Below, one piece after another: positions 12,540-21,200 of a stretch of DNA of 31,727 bases. This DNA comes from a virus: positions 1 to 31,727 of the IMG/VR virus record IMGVR_UViG_3300030118_004023; one strand, given 5' to 3'. Numbering within the stretch: the first letter of the stretch is position 1; every line of letters begins with the position of its first letter. The notes under the pieces were generated by a model. The model searched no databases and was not told where the DNA came from. It was given only the letters and a program-made list of their open reading frames with translations. A program made the position numbers and the translations under genes.

Positions 12540-13711
12540 AAGAAGAATTAGAAGATATACAAAATGGTAATGGTAGATACTATCTAAAATTTGCATCGTA
12601 TGCTGTTAACTCTGACCCAATCAATGACAATGTCAATCATGTAACTTGCATAGTACCAACTAAAGAATTTGCAGTTGATAGACCAGGACAAAAACAAATA
12701 TTTCCTATTCATCAAGATGTAATTCAAACAGAAGTATTACCTGATGCACAGAAAGAAGTTTTAGCTTCTATAAAAGAACATTCTGGAGAATCAGGAGTAT
12801 TACATTTAAAATCTCAAGGTATAACAATTTATGCAGAATATGTAAAAATAAACGAAAGCGATAAAACAATAAGAATTAGTATTGAGGATTTTTATAATGA
12901 AGGTATTGTTGATGGCTCAGCTTTTTATAATATTATAAAAGATATACCATCAGATGACTTTCCAAAAAAAAGTTATGTAGTGGTTAACATAAGTGTTGGT
13001 TTAAATCACAGACATACTTCAGATATCATTAAAGCAAAAAATAAAAAACTTAGAAAAAGTAAAGAAGTAAAACTAACAAGAAATGATTTTCAATGGATAC
13101 AGGACATTGTTGATAATACTAACTACAAAGATAAAATTGATGTAGTTACTGTTTTGTCTTTAATAAATTTATTTAGAGGTAACACTTACGATGCTGATGT
13201 AGATAGCCAACCTATAAATAGTTATTCTGACCCAGAACTAGTTATACAAGATTATAAAAAGAACAAAGATGAATTTAAAAAATATGCAGATATACTTCCA
13301 GATATTTTATATTTTTACGACTATCTAAATGTTATGGGTCAAGAAATCTGGACATCTAAAAATGGTTCTTTAGCAAGTTCAGGATTATCTTTACCGTACA
13401 AACAAAAATTTTACGAGTTTCCTATGCTAAATAAAAAATTAGATTACAAATTTCATGATGGTGTCGCGTATTCAATTCTTAATGGTCTAAGGATGTATAT
13501 TATATATCTTGATAACAAAGCTACTTGGTCTAAAGATGTAGAAGTTATTAAAAAAATATTTTTAACTATTCTGCCTGAACTTATAAAAATAGTAAGAAAT
13601 CATAATAAACAAATTGGTTACAACACACACTTACTCGGCAAAAGCAAACTACTTTACAGTATTATGTATAAAGAATTGCTCATGGGTGATATGTTAAATC
13701 AATTTCAGTAA
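12533..13711 (+). CDS. AIPR-like (abortive infection family) protein
   Basis: A 392-residue protein with a motif series resembling AIPR proteins, known from bacterial abortive-infection loci: HLKSQGITIYAEYV (91-104, compare the family's 'NNGIT' strand), GIVDGSAFY (124-132, compare 'QIVNGxQT'), GLNHRHTSDIIKA (156-168, where relatives have TN-Q), DVVTVLSLINLFR (203-215), SYSDPELVI (230-238) and ADILPDILYFYDYL (252-265). It is shorter than many AIPR proteins (500-700 residues), mainly at the N-terminus. The start ATG overlaps the FmdB-like stop by 7 nt, so it belongs to the late operon. Possible roles are superinfection exclusion, counter-defence or a non-defence role. The assignment is from memory of the family pattern, not a search. 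Confidence 0.65.
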   Translation: MVKEELEDIQNGNGRYYLKFASYAVNSDPINDNVNHVTCIVPTKEFAVDRPGQKQIFPIHQDVIQTEVLPDAQKEVLASIKEHSGESGVLHLKSQGITIYAEYVKINESDKTIRISIEDFYNEGIVDGSAFYNIIKDIPSDDFPKKSYVVVNISVGLNHRHTSDIIKAKNKKLRKSKEVKLTRNDFQWIQDIVDNTNYKDKIDVVTVLSLINLFRGNTYDADVDSQPINSYSDPELVIQDYKKNKDEFKKYADILPDILYFYDYLNVMGQEIWTSKNGSLASSGLSLPYKQKFYEFPMLNKKLDYKFHDGVAYSILNGLRMYIIYLDNKATWSKDVEVIKKIFLTILPELIKIVRNHNKQIGYNTHLLGKSKLLYSIMYKELLMGDMLNQFQ

Positions 13712-13731
13712 TCTTATAGTAAAGTGGTCAT

Positions 13732-14070
13732 ATGCCTTTACGACATAGATATTTACCGGAAACAGTTACAGTTCAAACAGTTAGTGAATCCTCTGTGGAT
13801 GAAAGAGGACTTCCTAGTTCTCAATGGGCTGACACTTTTACAAATGTAAAAGTAAAGTTTGAAAGTCAAGGTATAGAAGAAGATAGAGATGGTAGAAATA
13901 CAACTATAGAAACTTTTAATGTTTATGTTGAACAAGATGTGGCAATCGTACCAGGAGATAGATTAGTAAAAGGTGGTAGTGAATATCACGAAATAATCAA
14001 TGTGATGGATGTAAAGGATAGGTACGGTAAGGAGTGTTATAAAATGCTCCAAACATTAGTGAGAACCTAA
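13732..14070 (+). CDS. head-closure (stopper) protein
   Basis: A 112-residue protein of the phage head-tail joining type (HK97 gp7/SPP1 gp16-like), which seals the channel below the connector. Visible features are a short helix, then LPETVTVQTVSES (8-20), ERGLPSSQWADTFTNVKVKF, an ETFNVYVEQDVAIVPGDRL strand-turn ('GDRL' is common in the family) and HEIINVMDVKD followed by KMLQTLVR. The length fits. It begins 20 nt after the AIPR-like gene with weak AGTGG upstream, and its stop overlaps the next ATG (TAATG). In comparable phages it directly follows the connector gene. Confidence 0.8.
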   Translation: MPLRHRYLPETVTVQTVSESSVDERGLPSSQWADTFTNVKVKFESQGIEEDRDGRNTTIETFNVYVEQDVAIVPGDRLVKGGSEYHEIINVMDVKDRYGKECYKMLQTLVRT

Positions 14071-16025
14071 TGCCAAGCTATTTCAGTTTTGGTAAAACAA
14101 AAGTAAAAGCCGATAAAAGAGCCGGTCGTAAAGGTAAATTATTAGGTGGTTTTCGAGACGACCTATACAAATTTGGTAAAGTATCTGGTGAAGTAAATGC
14201 TTTCTTACAAAATCCATTTTTACAATCATCAAGAAGAACTGCGTATACTACTGCAAGAGCTGCAGGTACTTTATCTGCTTTAACAACTGGAGATTTCAAA
14301 AGAAAGTATGGTTCTGTACAAAGCTCAATAATTCGTGGTTCTAGAATAGCAACAGGTAGATTAAGTGGTTTAGCTATACAACAAGTTGTTCCGAGGTCTT
14401 TGGGACCTATCATGGGAAGACAGGTAAGAAGAGAGCTAGGTAAATACATCTCATCAAGTCCTTTTTACAGAAACCTAAATAAAAAAATAGAAAGCACTGT
14501 AGCTGGTTTTTTTAACTCCTACGCTCAACCCCAATACAATCATGTAGTCAAGTCAATGAATACAAGAGAATTTATGGATTTTCAAATAGCAAGAAATGAA
14601 GACTTAATTAGAAGGTCTGCACCTGATATTTCTTCTGGTCAATACATGTTAGGAGTAGGAGCACAAGACTTGGGTTTGAATATCAAAGATAAATATCTAG
14701 ACCAAACAATGTATGACGAAGATAGAGGACAAGTGTTTGATGAAAATTTTACAATAAGGTCAATGATAAAACCTGGAAGAAATGCAGAATATAAAACAAT
14801 GGATGTTTTTGGATTTTCTGAGCCAGGGCAAGCAAGAGAGTTTTTGTTGAAATCAATTCATAGACAATTTGTAAAAGAGGGTAAATCTAAAAAATATTTA
14901 TTTAAAGGTGGCATAAGAATTGGTTCAAGTAGAAAAAATGGTACAAAAGCTGATTTGTTTCCTTGGATATGGTTAGTAGAGTATGGTGGTCCAATTATCC
15001 AACCAGTCAACACATGGGATGGTAAAAGAATGGTTGTGAAAGATATAAAAAAATATATACCTCCTACATTGTTTGTTACTAGGTCGACAATTGCTGTAAA
15101 CAATATGAAGATAAAAGGTGCAAAAATAAAAGTTAATACTGCTATGCCAAGAGTAGCCGGTTTTAAAAATCCATTAGCTTATATGCAGGATGTATTAGGA
15201 ACAAGAGGAGCTTATGGGAAACAGGTAAGAAATCAAGGAATGAGAGTAAAAAGAAAAGGTGGTATTTCATATAGAAATAAAAGTTTGTTTTCTGCACTTA
15301 ATAGAAGAGATAGAGGCAGACATCCTGACATGGGAATTAAAAGAGATAATATAGTAGGTAGAAATAGAAGATATTATAAATATCAACAAAGACATGAACC
15401 TATTGGTGTAAAAGTTCATAGTACTCATGGAGTACAGTATTCACAAGAATTACAAGACGCATTAGGAGTTTCTTTTGCACCGGCTGAAATAAATGCTTCT
15501 ATTGTATTTAAAAATGTAGGACAAATTAAAGGTGGCGTTACAGGTAGAGAAAAATTCCTTACTGATTTATTAAGTAATAGAAATCCTTCCAAAGCAGGCG
15601 GTGCAAGTAGAGCTGGTTTATTACATGAAGTAGAATTGTTAAATAACATGGGAGAGGGAGAAAGAGCATTTAATGCAACCGCAGCATCAAACTTTATAGA
15701 CTTTGACCAGTCCGATGTATCAGGTCAATCAGGATTTGGTAAACTATCCGGTAAAAAATTATCTGGTTTTATTAAGAAAAATTATAATGTTCGTGTTGTT
15801 AGAGAATCTGGTGCTGGTGGTTCAAATAGATACAATGTTGTTTTGACTGCAAAAAATGCTGGCAAAAGAAAATCACGAAGAAGTCCATCTGATAAAAGAT
15901 TTAATAAAACTGCTAGAAGACCTTTGCAGAAATTTACAAATGATGATAAGAGATTGGCAAGACTTATGCTCCAGAATGCTAATTATGAAGAGATAATTGA
16001 TGCTGCCAAGAGATTTAATAGTTAA
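14070..16025 (+). CDS. large basic neck protein (tentative HK97 gp10-like)
   Basis: A 651-residue, strongly basic protein in the slot where siphoviruses encode an HK97 gp10-like neck or tail-completion protein of about 130 residues. Around residues 295-350, FPWIWLVEYGGPIIQPVNTW and KDIKKYIPPTLFVTRS resemble the gp10 'YAxxVEFGT...PxPFxxPA' region. The rest is unrecognised: a basic N-terminus (KADKRAGRKGKLLGG), small-residue/arginine stretches, GKQVRNQGMRVKRKGG, an RNRRYYKYQQRHEPIG segment and another basic run near the C-terminus (KNAGKRKSRRSPSDKR). No membrane or catalytic motif is seen. DNA or tail-tube contact in the neck is possible. It ends 18 nt before the tail terminator gene. Confidence 0.6.
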   Translation: MPSYFSFGKTKVKADKRAGRKGKLLGGFRDDLYKFGKVSGEVNAFLQNPFLQSSRRTAYTTARAAGTLSALTTGDFKRKYGSVQSSIIRGSRIATGRLSGLAIQQVVPRSLGPIMGRQVRRELGKYISSSPFYRNLNKKIESTVAGFFNSYAQPQYNHVVKSMNTREFMDFQIARNEDLIRRSAPDISSGQYMLGVGAQDLGLNIKDKYLDQTMYDEDRGQVFDENFTIRSMIKPGRNAEYKTMDVFGFSEPGQAREFLLKSIHRQFVKEGKSKKYLFKGGIRIGSSRKNGTKADLFPWIWLVEYGGPIIQPVNTWDGKRMVVKDIKKYIPPTLFVTRSTIAVNNMKIKGAKIKVNTAMPRVAGFKNPLAYMQDVLGTRGAYGKQVRNQGMRVKRKGGISYRNKSLFSALNRRDRGRHPDMGIKRDNIVGRNRRYYKYQQRHEPIGVKVHSTHGVQYSQELQDALGVSFAPAEINASIVFKNVGQIKGGVTGREKFLTDLLSNRNPSKAGGASRAGLLHEVELLNNMGEGERAFNATAASNFIDFDQSDVSGQSGFGKLSGKKLSGFIKKNYNVRVVRESGAGGSNRYNVVLTAKNAGKRKSRRSPSDKRFNKTARRPLQKFTNDDKRLARLMLQNANYEEIIDAAKRFNS

Positions 16026-16043
16026 TGGTAACATAGGAGCACT

Positions 16044-16541
16044 ATGGGTATAAAAAGAGTAGGAAGTAATTACGACCAATCACAAAAATTTCCGCCTGAT
16101 GCAGAAATTATATTTAGAGAATGGTGTGTAAGTACAACTGGTATTACGGATATTGTATCAACTAGAGTAGCAACCAGATTACCTAGAAATGCAACATTAC
16201 CTTTTTTAACAATATTTAATGGTGGTGGGACAATGATGTCACCTACATCAGAAGCAGCTATAGCTGGAAACACAATAGTTGTTGACTCTTATGCAGGAAG
16301 ATGGGGTGGTTCTGGTAATACATCACAACCTGATTATGCTACAGCTTATAACTTAGCTAACAAAGTAGCAGAAGAAGCTTTTAAAACTGCAAATACTAGA
16401 GTTAAAACACCAACTACTAATACTGCTGCTGTAATTTATGACATGGAGATAACAACTCTACCTTCTCGTATTGAAGAGACTGAAACCGGATTGGGACATT
16501 ATCAGCTATCATTAATTATGTATTATCGAGGATTAGATTGA
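16044..16541 (+). CDS. tail terminator/completion protein
   Basis: A 165-residue protein placed directly before the major tail region. It has the general layout of tail terminators, which cap the tail tube at the neck: an N-terminal helix (PDAEIIFREWCVST), a domain with TRVATRLPRNATLPFLTIF, a strand VVDSYAGRWGGSG, a helix DYATAYNLANKVAEEAFK and C-terminal strands ending in YQLSLIMYYRG. That order matches gpU/DUF3168-like proteins. AGGAG is 5 nt before ATG. The assignment rests on order and pattern rather than an exact motif. Confidence 0.65.
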   Translation: MGIKRVGSNYDQSQKFPPDAEIIFREWCVSTTGITDIVSTRVATRLPRNATLPFLTIFNGGGTMMSPTSEAAIAGNTIVVDSYAGRWGGSGNTSQPDYATAYNLANKVAEEAFKTANTRVKTPTTNTAAVIYDMEITTLPSRIEETETGLGHYQLSLIMYYRGLD

Positions 16542-16542
16542 T

Positions 16543-16818
16543 ATGAGTAAAAAAATTAAAGTAAAAGTTAATCCTTTGTTGTTGGATAAATCAACAGTTA
16601 GGGACACAGTTTCTAATATTGTATTTAACCACAATGATTGGGTGGAAGTAGATATGGACATCTGGGAGCGCCTCAAAGATGCAAAGTATAAACAGGGTAA
16701 AACAAAAGTCTCTGTTTTGATTGCTGATGAGGAAGAACTAGATGACTCTCCTGCGGAGGAAGACAATGAACCTGCAGAAGAGGAAGTGGAAGACTTCTTT
16801 ATAGCTGAAGAAGAATAA
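16543..16818 (+). CDS. small protein with acidic tail
   Basis: A 91-residue protein between tail terminator and tube genes, separated from its upstream neighbour by one nucleotide. Residues 1-60 are basic to neutral (MSKKIKVKVNPLLLDKSTV, then NDWVEVDMDIWERLKDAKYK). From about 61 on it is nearly all D/E/A (EEELDDSPAEEDNEPAEEEV). Tail-region proteins with acidic tails can act as assembly factors, but I recognise no family. A double-hairpin leader for the tail tube gene follows. Confidence 0.65.
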   Translation: MSKKIKVKVNPLLLDKSTVRDTVSNIVFNHNDWVEVDMDIWERLKDAKYKQGKTKVSVLIADEEELDDSPAEEDNEPAEEEVEDFFIAEEE

Positions 16819-16824
16819 CGACAA

Positions 16825-16863
16825 AGCAGATTCGACTCTTTATTGAGTCGGCAGAGCTCTGCT
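16825..16863 (+). promoter_or_regulatory. hairpin cluster in leader of major tail protein
   Basis: CGACTC-TTTATT-GAGTCG (16833-16850) is followed directly by the 12-bp palindrome GCAGAGCTCTGC (16851-16862). AGCAGA (16825-16830) can instead pair with TCTGCT (16858-16863), excluding the palindrome hairpin. There is no T-tract. It may be an RNA processing or stabilising element for the highly expressed tube gene, whose AGGAG RBS lies just downstream. Confidence 0.45.
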
Positions 16864-16898
16864 GATTAAGTATAAGACTAGATATATAGGAGACAGAA

Positions 16899-17582
16899 AT
16901 GTCATATAGTACAAGCGGTACAATTAGTGAAGTATTAATTGGAACTGGTGTTCTCTATATTAAAGACGCGTCTACTTCAAACTTGTCATTTCCAGGGAAT
17001 GATTCAAATAACTTTGAAAATCCCCAAGGAATGACTGTTGCTTGGGACCAAGTTGGATATTCTGAAGATGGCTGGACATTAGAAGTTGATAAAACTTTTG
17101 AAGATGTCATGGTCGCTGAAGAGTTAGACCCAATCAAAACACTCAAGTCAGCACAGGAAGTTAGATTGACTGGTGAGTTAGCACAGGCTTCTCTTGACAA
17201 CTTTAAAGTCGCCATGGGCGGAGGTAATCGTCAAGCAGATGAAATCGGTGCAGGTCTAAATGGCGGTGCGGGCACAGCCCAATCTGGCTATCATACCTTT
17301 AAACCACCTACTGCAGATACCTTCACCGAGTTTGCATTAATTTTGCATGCTGACGGTCAAGCAGGTGCTGACAGACAGTTTTGGATGCCAAGAACAGTGA
17401 ACACAGGTTCATTTGCAATGGCTCACCAAAAAGCTCCAGCTAAAGTAACTTTAGCTACAGAGTTTAAATTGTTAGTGCCAGAAACAACTGGCTTGAATGT
17501 TGGTTCTGATAGTTCAGGTAATTATTACTTGTTCGTAGTAGTCGAAAATAGAAACGACACAGACGAATTAGATATTAACTAA
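16899..17582 (+). CDS. major tail (tube) protein
   Basis: A 227-residue tail tube subunit. Evidence is position (between tail terminator and assembly chaperones), length, and the beta-rich tube pattern: SEVLIGTGVLYIKDAS, 'DGWTLEVDKTFEDVMVAEEL', 'EVRLTGELAQASLDNFKVAM' (a helix-strand pair typical of siphovirus tubes) and 'KVTLATEFKLLVPE'. A glycine-rich GGGNRQADEIGAGLNGGAG loop sits in the middle. AGGAG precedes ATG by 7 nt. This should be one of the most abundant virion proteins. Confidence 0.85.
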   Translation: MSYSTSGTISEVLIGTGVLYIKDASTSNLSFPGNDSNNFENPQGMTVAWDQVGYSEDGWTLEVDKTFEDVMVAEELDPIKTLKSAQEVRLTGELAQASLDNFKVAMGGGNRQADEIGAGLNGGAGTAQSGYHTFKPPTADTFTEFALILHADGQAGADRQFWMPRTVNTGSFAMAHQKAPAKVTLATEFKLLVPETTGLNVGSDSSGNYYLFVVVENRNDTDELDIN

Positions 17583-17607
17583 TTTAGTTAAAAGATAGGA
17601 GAATATA

Positions 17608-17952
17608 GTGGCAAATTTTAAAGACTTTGATGAGGCTTTAAACGCTGACAAAAAAGAAACATTGCAGTTTAAAGTAGCTGGAAAAACATACGATTTACCG
17701 GCTACTTTACCTGCAAGAGCAGTATTAGCACAAATGGGAATGGCGCAAGAAGAAGAACTTACGCTTACTTCCATAGCTGACTGGATAAAAAGCATTGTGG
17801 GAGAAGAAAACTTTGAACAAATGCTTGAAGATGGAGTTGCTTGGGACCAAATGAATAGCATGCTTGAATGGATGCTTGAAGCATATGGTTTAGTAACTGA
17901 TGAGAATGTTGATACTGAAGTAGATGAAGAAGAGGGTGACAACCCAAAATAA
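17608..17952 (+). CDS. tail assembly chaperone (gpG-like)
   Basis: A 114-residue cytoplasmic chaperone that coats the tape measure during tail assembly. It starts at GTG 17608 with AGGAG 7 nt upstream. The sequence MANFKDFDEALNADKKETL, a strand LQFKVAGKTYDLP, a helical core (SIADWIKSIVGEENFEQML) and an acidic tail (DTEVDEEEGDNPK) follow the lambda gpG pattern. The end carries a -1 slippery heptamer, so a fraction of ribosomes make a longer G-T protein. It lies between tube and tape measure genes, as in nearly all siphoviruses. Confidence 0.88.
   Translation: MANFKDFDEALNADKKETLQFKVAGKTYDLPATLPARAVLAQMGMAQEEELTLTSIADWIKSIVGEENFEQMLEDGVAWDQMNSMLEWMLEAYGLVTDENVDTEVDEEEGDNPK
17943..17949 (+). 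other. programmed -1 ribosomal frameshift site
   Basis: The heptamer C CCA AAA fits X_XXY_YYZ in the reading frame of the upstream ORF, with the UAA stop as the very next codon (17950-17952). Slippage gives CCC AAA and enters the frame that is open to 18290. It is functionally analogous to the lambda G-T site. Confidence 0.88.
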
Positions 17953-18290
17953 CTTGGTCCTCTCTGGACATTATTAATCATTGGGGACTTGTAGAAGCAG
18001 ACTTCTTAAGATTCTATAATATTGACAAACCTCTAGATGTTGAATATAAAAAGTTTCTTAGATTATTAAGAAGCTTACCACCAAACGATTCCGTGTTCTT
18101 ATCTGTATTATCATCAGAACAAATAACAGTTGATGAAGATACAGGAAAAATGGTAGCTAAAGCTGATTATAACAGCGAATCAAGACAGGCAAAAAGAATG
18201 TTACAAAAAGAGCATAAAAGAAGTAATAAAAAAAGAAATGTCATTTCTCTTGATGAAATGATGGGTGGAAAGCAGGGATTTAGTAAATAA
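17949..18290 (+). CDS. tail assembly chaperone frameshift extension (gpT-like)
   Basis: The -1 frame is open from 17940 to the stop at 18288-18290 but has no start with a good RBS before 18093. It is best read as the C-terminal half of a 227-residue fusion (114 residues from 17608, then 113 from 17949). The added part begins ITWSSLDIINHWGLVEADF, continues FYNIDKPLDVEYKKFLRLLR and ends basic (MLQKEHKRSNKKRN) with SLDEMMGGKQG. In lambda the T half contacts the tape measure and tube subunits. The stop overlaps the tape measure ATG by one base. Confidence 0.88.
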   Translation: MTWSSLDIINHWGLVEADFLRFYNIDKPLDVEYKKFLRLLRSLPPNDSVFLSVLSSEQITVDEDTGKMVAKADYNSESRQAKRMLQKEHKRSNKKRNVISLDEMMGGKQGFSK

Positions 18291-21200
18291 TGGTAAATGA
18301 ATCCTTAAATATTAGTTATGAACTAACGCAGACTAAAGTTCAAGACCAAGCAGCAAAGCAATCTGAAAAATCTCTTAAAAAATTAACAGCTGCATCTGTA
18401 AATACCCAAGCAACAATGGCAGCTGCAGCAGGTGCTGCAGTAGGTGCTATAGCAGCTATTGGTGGAGCTATGTTCCTTACAGTTGGAGCAGCATCAAAGT
18501 TTGAAGAGTCTTTTGCAGGTATAAGAAAAACGGTTGATGGTTCAGAAACTGATTTTAAAAATTTAGCTACCTCTGTTAGAAACTTAGCACAGGATATACC
18601 TGTAACTACATCAGCTTTAAATCAAATAGGTGAACTAGGTGGACAGTTAGGTATATCTATTAGTGGTCTTGAAAACTTTATAGAAACAATCGCAAAATTA
18701 GGAGTAGCAACAAGATTATCAACTGAAAGTGCAGCTTTAGGTCTTGCAAGATTATCTGAGATATTTCAATTACCCGAAGGTGATATTGATAATTTAGCAT
18801 CTTCATTAGTAGATTTAGGTAACAACTTTGCTGCATTAGAAGATGAGATATTATCAACTGCTTTACGATTAGCGGCAGGAGCTAAAGTAGCTGGTGCAAC
18901 TGTATCAGATGTTTTAGGTATTGCTACTGCATTACAAGCAGTTGGTGTTCAATCACAAGCTGGTGGTACAGCAATCGCTCGTGTATTTCAACAAATACAG
19001 ATTGCTGCAAGTAGTGGTGGTAAACAATTACAGACTTTTACTGAAGTAACAGGTTTATCTGTACAAGCATTTCAAGAATTAGCTAGAGAAGACCCAGCAC
19101 AAGTTTTAAATATATTCGTTACTTCATTAGCAAAAATATCATCTGAAGGTGGTAATGCTGTTGCAATATTAGATGACCTAGGTCTAAAACAACAAAGAAC
19201 TATTCGAGCTTTGCTTGCTGTTGGTGAAGCTGGTGACCTACTCGTTAGAACATTAGTTACAGCAGAAACTGCATTCGAAACAAATATTGCTTTGACAGAA
19301 GAAGCTGAAAAGCGATTCGAAACATTTAAATCACAAACAAAACTCTTGATGAATGAAATTAATGAGTTAAGAATACAAATTGGTAATAAATTACTTCCAA
19401 CTGCAAAAGCTTTAGTTAGTACTTTTAGTGCAATAGTCAATGCTTTTCAAAATACTGATAGCGCAAGTACAAAACTATCAGGTGCTCTAAAAATACTTTT
19501 TGCTTCAATAGTTGCTGCTTCAGGAGCAGCTGGTATATTAGCTACTACTAATAAATTATTACAACCAATTCTTGTTGCTAATGCTTTGACAATGGAAGAG
19601 CTTACAGCAAAAGTAAATAAAAACACATTATCTAAAGTTAAAAATGCTAAAGCAGCAAAAGTACTTGTTACTGTACAACAAAGTTTAGCTAAAGCGTTAC
19701 CTTTAGTAGGTATAGCTCTAGTAGCAATAACAGCTGGATTTGCAATGTATAGAAGAGCTCAAGAAAAAGCAAATAAAGCAGCTGATGATTTTATACAAGG
19801 AAGAGTTGCTAGCATATCAATTACAGATAAAGTTATTGCAAAAGAAAAAGAACTTGCAGATGCTTTAAATCAACCAAATGTAAATCAAGCTCAAATAGAT
19901 TTTATAGAAGCACAACTAGAAGCTTTAAAAGAAATTGAAGAAAGAATAGCTAAAGGTACAATAAAAGATTTCTTTCAGGGTGCAGGTCTAGATAAACAAG
20001 AATCAGAAGCTGCAGCTGAAGCAATAAATAATGTTGGCTCTGCAATTGATGAATTTTTTAAGCAAGATACTGCAGCACAAATAAAATTAGATGTTGCAGG
20101 TTCAGATGTACCTGTTTTTCAACTAACTCAGTCAGAGAGAGCATTTGAGGAATTAGATGGATTATTAGGGACTTTAGATACAAGTTTTGCTGAATTAGCT
20201 GATAACCCAAATGAATTACTTTCAAATCTAGCATTGCTAGAGATGCAAGGTTTCCCTGCTTTCGAATTATTACAACAATTATTAAAAGGTACAGTTTCAG
20301 CTACAAAAATTGCTACAAATAGTTCTCATTTGTTGAGTGAAGCTACTTTAGAAAGTGTCAGTGCATTACAACAAGAATCTTCTGGTTTACAACTATTAAC
20401 AGAAGCTATGGGTCAAGTAAATCTTAAAGGTGATGCAATGAGAGAAGTTATAGAAGCTGATTTAGAAGCGTTCAATGCGTTAGATGAAAATGCAGGAAAA
20501 ACAGAAGTAACATTCGAAGATGTTATCGAAGATTTTACTATTTATGTAGATGTCCTTAAAAAATTAGAAGAGGGAAGTCAAAGTGCTGCACTTAGTCAAG
20601 AACAGTTAATACAAGCAGCTTTTGATTTATCAGATAAGGTTGACGACAATATTGCTAAAATTGGAGAATTTGCAAATGCGCTTAAAGGTCTTGAAAGAAT
20701 AGCGCCAATGTCACTCACTCAAATATTTGATGGTTTTGAAAGACTTGATGACAAAACAATATTTGTAAAACAAAGAGTAATAGATTTAGCAAAAGATGGA
20801 TTTGTTCCTTTAGCAGTAGCTTTATCAGATATGCCTGTAGAAGATTCTATAGGATTAATGCTAGCACTAAGCGGAGCAACCAATGATGAAATTACTGAGT
20901 TACAAAATAGAATTATTGCTACAAATAGTGATTTAGCAAATCTTGCTTTAGATGACGAACAAATAAATGCTTTTATTCAAACACAAGAATCTGGTTTGAA
21001 AACCTTTGGAAACCTTCAAAGATTTAACGCTATGATTACTGTTGAAACAGAAGCACAACTTGAAAATCAAATAGAAATAAATAATGCTGCAAATGAAGTT
21101 GTTCAAATGCTTAGGTCTGAAGAAGAATCAAGAAGAAACATTATTAAGTTACAAGAAGACATTGAAAAGATGCAACAAAATCTTGTTGCTGGTGGAATGA

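Noticed and set aside
18093-18290. Independent 65-aa gene after the tail chaperone
   Set aside because: The frame is open back to 17940 and joins the chaperone through the C CCA AAA slippery site; the internal start has no RBS.
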